From positions 154,284-218,283 of the forward strand of contig NZ_JAYGIL010000006.1 in NCBI RefSeq assembly GCF_034931025.1: a stretch of DNA of 64,000 nt, written 5' to 3'. The stretch comes from Arcicella gelida. GTDB lineage: Bacteria; Bacteroidota; Bacteroidia; Cytophagales; Spirosomataceae. Under the pieces are notes generated by a model. The model searched no databases. It was not told the DNA's origin and saw only the letters and a list, made by a program, of their open reading frames with translations. The position numbers were made by a program, and so were the translations under genes. This document shows positions 60,198-64,000 of this stretch, piece by piece (the stretch's first letter is position 1; each line of letters opens with the position of its first letter).

Positions 60198-61181
60198 CTA
60201 TTTCTTATAAGTAACAGATTTCACTGCTTCGATAGTACGAGCAACACTTGGAAGAATAGCTTCTAACAATGTTGGTGCGTACGGAAGTGGTAAGTCTAAC
60301 GAGTTCACACGAATAACTGGTGCATCCATGAAATCAAAAGCCCAACGTTGTACGTTATAAGCGATTTCAGAAGATAAAGCAGCAATTGGGTTAGCTTCCT
60401 CTACTACTACACAACGGTTTGTTTTCTTTACAGAAGCAATAATTGTTTCGTAATCAATTGGTCTAACTGTTCTTAAATCAATTACTTCAGCATTGATGCC
60501 TAATTTAGTTAATTCTGCTACTGCTGGCATTACTACTCTTGAAAGCATTTTACCAAAAGTAACAATTGTTACGTCAGTACCTTCTTTCACGATATGAGCC
60601 TTACCGATTGGTGTTAAATATTCACCATCTGGTACAAGACCTTTATCGCCATACATCAATTCAGATTCCATGAAAATAACTGGGTCGTTATCACGGATTG
60701 AAGATTTTAATAAACCTTTTGCATCAGCAGGATTTGAAGGAACTACAACTTTCAAACCAGGAGTATTAGCAAACCAGTTTTCAAAGTTAGAAGAGTGTTG
60801 TGATGATAATTGACCTGCGTTTCCAGTTGGTCCACGGAAAACGATTGGACAAGAGTATTGTCCGCCAGACATAGACATCATTTTGGCAGCCGAGTTGATT
60901 ACTTGGTCGATGGCTACCAACGAGAAGTTAAAAGTCATAAACTCAACTACCGGACGCAAACCATTAGCGGCTGCACCAACAGCGATACCCGCAAAACCTA
61001 ATTCTGCGATAGGTGTGTCAATCACACGGTCTGGACCAAATTCATCCAACATACCTTGTGATACTTTGTAAGCACCATTGTATTCGGCTACTTCTTCGCC
61101 CATCAAAAACACTGACTGGTCTCTACGCATTTCTTCGTTTAATGCTTCACGAAGCGCCTCTCTGAATTGTATTTCTCTCAT
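60198..61181 (-). CDS. pdhB: Pyruvate dehydrogenase E1 component subunit beta
   Basis: A 327-residue transketolase-like subunit. MREIQFREALREALNEEM at the start, FLMGEEVAEYNGAYKVSQG with the conserved Glu, IDTPIAELGFAGIAVGAA and VVVEEANPIAALSSEIA are typical. With the E1 alpha and E2 subunits it converts pyruvate to acetyl-CoA. The alpha subunit is not adjacent in this window. Codon use is smoother than neighbouring genes, as for highly expressed genes. Confidence 0.92.
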   Translation of the reverse strand: MREIQFREALREALNEEMRRDQSVFLMGEEVAEYNGAYKVSQGMLDEFGPDRVIDTPIAELGFAGIAVGAAANGLRPVVEFMTFNFSLVAIDQVINSAAKMMSMSGGQYSCPIVFRGPTGNAGQLSSQHSSNFENWFANTPGLKVVVPSNPADAKGLLKSSIRDNDPVIFMESELMYGDKGLVPDGEYLTPIGKAHIVKEGTDVTIVTFGKMLSRVVMPAVAELTKLGINAEVIDLRTVRPIDYETIIASVKKTNRCVVVEEANPIAALSSEIAYNVQRWAFDFMDAPVIRVNSLDLPLPYAPTLLEAILPSVARTIEAVKSVTYKK

Positions 61182-61373
61182 TGGTTATTTTTATCGTGTT
61201 CAGGTTGAGAATCGCCGAAACGATTCTGTCTTCAAAATCTGCGTAAAATTAGATAACAAACCTCAGACTGCCAACGCCCAAATCAGTAAATTCTCACTTA
61301 AATTGATTGAAATGATTTTTTTGAGGATTTGAAGTATTCTGAATAGCTTTATGCCCATGAAATAATCAGGCTA

Positions 61374-61668
61374 CAAAATCCCTAAGTCGGGAAGCTTAAT
61401 CTCTCTGACGGGTTGCAAAATCCCTAAATTGGGAAACTTAATCTCTCGGACGAGTTGCAAAATCCCTAAATTGGGAAACTTAATCTCTTGGACGAGTTGC
61501 AAAATCCCTAAATTGGGTTGCTTAATCTCTCGGACGAGTTGCAAAATCCCTAAATTGGGAAACTTAATCTCTCGTACGAGTTGCAAAATCCCTCAGTCGG
61601 GTTGCTTAATCTCTTAGTCAGGAAACAAAATCCCTCAGTCGGGATGCAAAATCTCTAAATCAGGAAAG
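61374..61668. repeat. 42-bp (2 x 21) tandem repeat array
   Basis: Six 42-bp units start at 61374, 61416, 61458, 61500, 61542 and 61584, followed by two 21-bp half units. Each unit is two related 21-mers (caaaatccctaaattggga.. and cttaatctctcggacgagt..). Because 42 is divisible by three, both strands are open and would encode 14-residue repeats, but no start or family supports translation. It fills the 61,182-61,680 gap. Confidence 0.9.
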
Positions 61669-61680
61669 TCTTTTTCATCC

Positions 61681-61755
61681 ATGAGCCGATTAATTTCACT
61701 ATTCGGCTCATATTTTCGCTATATTTGAGCCGAATACACGTTTTAATCGGCTCAT
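61681..61755. promoter_or_regulatory. Nested inverted-repeat operator and promoter of the Fic gene
   Basis: Outer arms atgagccgattaa (61681-61693) and ttaatcggctcat (61743-61755) are perfect complements. Inner arms attcggctca (61701-61710) and tgagccgaat (61726-61735) are too. All four share gagccga. The -7 box TATATTTG (61720-61727) overlaps the inner repeat. The outer repeat ends one base before the ATG. Confidence 0.75.
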
Positions 61756-61756
61756 C

Positions 61757-62854
61757 ATGTATAATTGGCAATTTGATAACTGGACTCAATTTGAATACGA
61801 CACTCGTCTTTTCGATGAAGTTGATAAACAATTTCATTCACTTGCAGGACAAAACGGAGGTGTCGTTCAGTTATTGGCTCAAGATGAAAAGGAGGCTTCA
61901 ATACTTACTTTATTGGTCAAAGAAGCCATTAAAACCTCTGCCATTGAGGGTGAATTAATCAGTCGAGAGGATGTGATGTCTTCTATCAAAATTAATTTGG
62001 GCTATAATACCAATATCCAATCGGTTAAAGATAAACGGTCGATAGGCATTGCCCGTGCCATTGTTACTTCCAGAGAATATTTCGAACAACCTTTAGATGA
62101 AACGATGCTATTTGAATGGCACAAAGCCATTATGTTGGGCAATACCAGCGTCAATGCAGGCGTATGGCGTAGCCACGAAGAACCCATGCAAATTGTTTCG
62201 GGTGCGATTGGTAAAGAAATTGTACATTTTGAAGCACCGCCTTCTAAGAACGTTCCCAGCGAAATGAAACGTTTTATTCAATGGTTTAACGAAACAAACC
62301 CCAAAGGAGCAACGCCAATAAATAACGCCATCGTGCGTGCTGGTTTGGCTCATTTGTATTTTGAAAGTATTCATCCTTTTGAAGATGGAAATGGACGTGT
62401 CGGAAGAATCATTGCAGAAAAAGCCTTGTCACAACACTTGCAAAGTCCTGTTTTGCTGAGTCTTTCCACAACCATTTCAGCAGATAAGGCAATTTATTAC
62501 GAGCAATTAAAAAATGTACAACTAGGCAATAATGTAAACAATTGGCTTATCTATTTTGGTAAAGTTGTATTGGATGCACAAAAAGATTTCTTTAACACCG
62601 TACAATTTACGATAAAGAAAACCAGATTTTTAGACAACATTAAACACCTTGTAGATGTCAAACAACAAAAAGTAATTTATAAAATGCTTCAAGATGAAAC
62701 CTTTGAAGGAGGAATGAATGCCCGAAAATATCAATCCATCACCAAAACCTCAAAGGCAACAGCGACCCGAGATTTAGCAGATTTGGTACAAAAAAACATC
62801 TTGATTCAAACAGGCGGCGGACGAAGTACGAGTTATTATATTTGTTTGGAGTAA
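61757..62854 (+). CDS. Fic-family AMP-transferase with DUF4172 N-terminus and C-terminal HTH
   Basis: A 365-residue protein. The N-terminus (YNWQFDNWTQFEYD) is DUF4172-like. The inhibitory helix TSAIEG lies at 60-65, with Glu64 expected to block ATP binding. The catalytic motif HPFEDGNGR is at 206-214. The C-terminus has a winged helix (TKTSKATATRDLADLVQKNIL). Fic enzymes transfer AMP to protein hydroxyls. The HTH and the repeats upstream suggest it represses its own gene. All catalytic residues are present. Confidence 0.93.
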   Translation: MYNWQFDNWTQFEYDTRLFDEVDKQFHSLAGQNGGVVQLLAQDEKEASILTLLVKEAIKTSAIEGELISREDVMSSIKINLGYNTNIQSVKDKRSIGIARAIVTSREYFEQPLDETMLFEWHKAIMLGNTSVNAGVWRSHEEPMQIVSGAIGKEIVHFEAPPSKNVPSEMKRFIQWFNETNPKGATPINNAIVRAGLAHLYFESIHPFEDGNGRVGRIIAEKALSQHLQSPVLLSLSTTISADKAIYYEQLKNVQLGNNVNNWLIYFGKVVLDAQKDFFNTVQFTIKKTRFLDNIKHLVDVKQQKVIYKMLQDETFEGGMNARKYQSITKTSKATATRDLADLVQKNILIQTGGGRSTSYYICLE

Positions 62855-62857
62855 AAA

Positions 62858-63799
62858 TCAAGGTTGTTTTTGTAAAAACCTACTACTCATCCAACCCAAA
62901 GCTCTTGGAGCTACCAATGAATCTCGTCTATGAATGAGATTCTTTTTTAAGTTATCTGCTGGATACATTTCCACAAACCACCAAACTCTGTTAGTTTTAT
63001 CTTTATACTCTGCCCAAGCTAAACCTTTGGCATTTTTGGGATATTTCGTAACCGTATTTCCTTCGACACTGTAATCGTAAAGGTAGGTTGCAGTGTTGTC
63101 TTTCAGTGGCTCTGACCGAAGTGCATAACCGTCGTTTAGGGTAATGAATTTAATAGGCGTGTTCCATATTGTTTTAGGTGCTTGCGTGCGTACTATTCTT
63201 GCTCTTTGATAATTGAGTGTTATCTTCAAATCATCACGCACATTATACTTTGTTTCGTATTCTATGTAGTCGGCACAACAGCCAAAATCAAGAAGAATAA
63301 AAGAAGTAAGTTTTTTGTTTGCATCAAAAACCAAGGTTGATAGCTCTTGATAGCCTTCAAAGACTGGAACAAACTGATTTTCTTTTTGTAGAAAAATCTT
63401 AACTAAGCTTGCTTCTGCTCCGCTATATCCACCATAAATGACATCTAATTTTCCATCTGCATTCAAGTCCATAAAATGAAAACAGTCTTTGAACTTTTTT
63501 TCACTGTGAGGTTCATTACCGTAATAATAAGCCGAAGAATCAAAGTAAACTTTTAGTTTTTCTGTGATTTGTTTTCGATAGGTGTTTGTCACCTGCGTGT
63601 CAAACTTACTCCAATCAATCGTATCAGCATATACAAAAAAACGCATAGGCTCTAATACTTCTTGATTTTTACTTACTGAATCTATACTCAATCCTGCTAA
63701 AGAATCTGGAGCAGTATTATTTTTATCGTTTTTTTCAAAAGAACAAGCAAAAGCAAATAAGCCTATAAAAATTAAATAAATGTTGAAATTATTTTTCAT
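62858..63799 (-). CDS. Lipoprotein of unknown function
   Basis: A 313-residue protein with lipobox FAFACSFEK (Cys about 19). The mature part has FKDCFHFMDLNADGKLDVIYGGYSGAEA, an FG-GAP/VCBS-like calcium loop in parts (DLNADGKLDVIYGG), and several Tyr/Trp-rich strands. It ends four bases from the convergent Fic gene. No close family is recognised. Confidence 0.75.
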   Translation of the reverse strand: MKNNFNIYLIFIGLFAFACSFEKNDKNNTAPDSLAGLSIDSVSKNQEVLEPMRFFVYADTIDWSKFDTQVTNTYRKQITEKLKVYFDSSAYYYGNEPHSEKKFKDCFHFMDLNADGKLDVIYGGYSGAEASLVKIFLQKENQFVPVFEGYQELSTLVFDANKKLTSFILLDFGCCADYIEYETKYNVRDDLKITLNYQRARIVRTQAPKTIWNTPIKFITLNDGYALRSEPLKDNTATYLYDYSVEGNTVTKYPKNAKGLAWAEYKDKTNRVWWFVEMYPADNLKKNLIHRRDSLVAPRALGWMSSRFLQKQP

Positions 63800-63838
63800 A
63801 TCATAGAAATATTGAAGAGTGTGATAAAACGCAGTACT

Positions 63839-64000
63839 CTACCCGAAGGTTTTTGTAAATATTTGATTATGAGACACTTGAATATTTGTCCATTTGGTGA
63901 ATATATTAATACATTCAGTCCAGAGTTGCATAAAGGTTTTGGTAGGATTCTTTAATCCCCTCCTTATCACGTTCAAACCTTTTCTAAAAAAGCTATTGGC
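63839..64000 (-). other. Possible C-terminal end of a gene cut by the right edge
   Basis: The minus strand is open for 53 codons from the edge to a TAG at 63839-63841. The translation (for example LNVIRRGLKNPTKTFMQLW) is basic and plausible but matches no family I know. It may be chance. Confidence 0.25.

Noticed and set aside
61371..61617. ORFs on both strands across the 42-bp array (14-residue repeats)
   Set aside because: They exist only because the repeat period is a multiple of three; no ribosome-binding site, start context or known repeat-protein family supports them.

Overview
The window looks like a chromosomal segment of a Bacteroidota bacterium, most likely a Cytophagales-type relative. 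The DNA is AT-rich, several promoters fit the Bacteroidota -7 consensus TAnnTTTG, and there is a PorV-type type IX secretion protein, a LytTR/YpdA-type two-component pair, a DUF5916 outer-membrane protein and a DUF4105 (Lnb_N) protein. No rRNA or CRISPR array is present. The genus assignment is inference.

Layout. (1) About 1-18,300 is a mobile element running off the left edge, prophage-like or plasmid-like. It holds a long minus-strand train of small, overlapping, mostly unrecognised genes. Among them are a D12-class adenine methyltransferase preceded by a truncated C5-methyltransferase start, a probable replication protein, a PGDYG-like phage protein and a Rieske-like protein. A tRNA-Met(CAU) and a second tRNA-like sequence lie in the train. 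It is opposed at its right end by a Cro/CI-type repressor with palindromic operators. Within it, 3,324-7,248 is a plus-strand three-gene cassette: a DUF3696 AAA ATPase, a TOPRIM-like (DUF4435/AriB-like) protein and a DUF262 protein. This is a PARIS-like defence operon with an extra DUF262 component and is the best candidate here for an undescribed system. (2) About 18,350-31,033 is core genome: pterin dehydratase, rsmI, DUF4105, the LytTR pair, DUF5916, EamA, an AlbA_2 protein, and a LacI regulator divergent from galK-galT. (3) 31,046-33,800 carries a probable AbiEii-type toxin-antitoxin pair under an operator-promoter, a lipoprotein and gene remnants. (4) 33,839-45,118 is a ferulate/vanillate-type aromatic-acid cluster: AAHS-type MFS importer, amidohydrolase, VanB-like reductase, VanA-like oxygenase, secreted hydrolase, SDR, feruloyl-CoA synthase, crotonase and DUF3237, with a divergent LysR regulator. 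(5) 45,373-46,989 encodes an ABC-F protein. (6) 47,299-50,713 is a tRNA-Arg followed by a 3.3-kb island bounded by a direct repeat of the tRNA 3' end plus terminator. The island encodes an ABC-three-component (ABC-3C) conflict system. (7) 50,900-63,800 is mostly core: lipoproteins, TSUP transporter, porV, agmatine deiminase, arfB, dinB, a methyltransferase, the pyruvate dehydrogenase E1 beta subunit and an apparently self-regulated Fic protein. Two tandem-repeat arrays (43-bp and 42/21-bp units) and a 29-bp perfect inverted repeat lie here.

How the parts fit. At least three defence or conflict modules share the window: the DUF3696-TOPRIM-DUF262 cassette in the mobile element, ABC-3C in the tRNA-Arg island, and the AbiEii pair. 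The aromatic cluster has genes for uptake of a phenolic acid, CoA activation, side-chain processing and O-demethylation. No vanillin dehydrogenase or protocatechuate ring-cleavage gene is in the window, so the pathway must finish elsewhere. Many intergenic gaps, especially in the aromatic cluster, are filled with word-like repeats (variants of gagctatgag and tcggatttcgg).

All calls come from reading the sequence and recalling family motifs. No database search was run.
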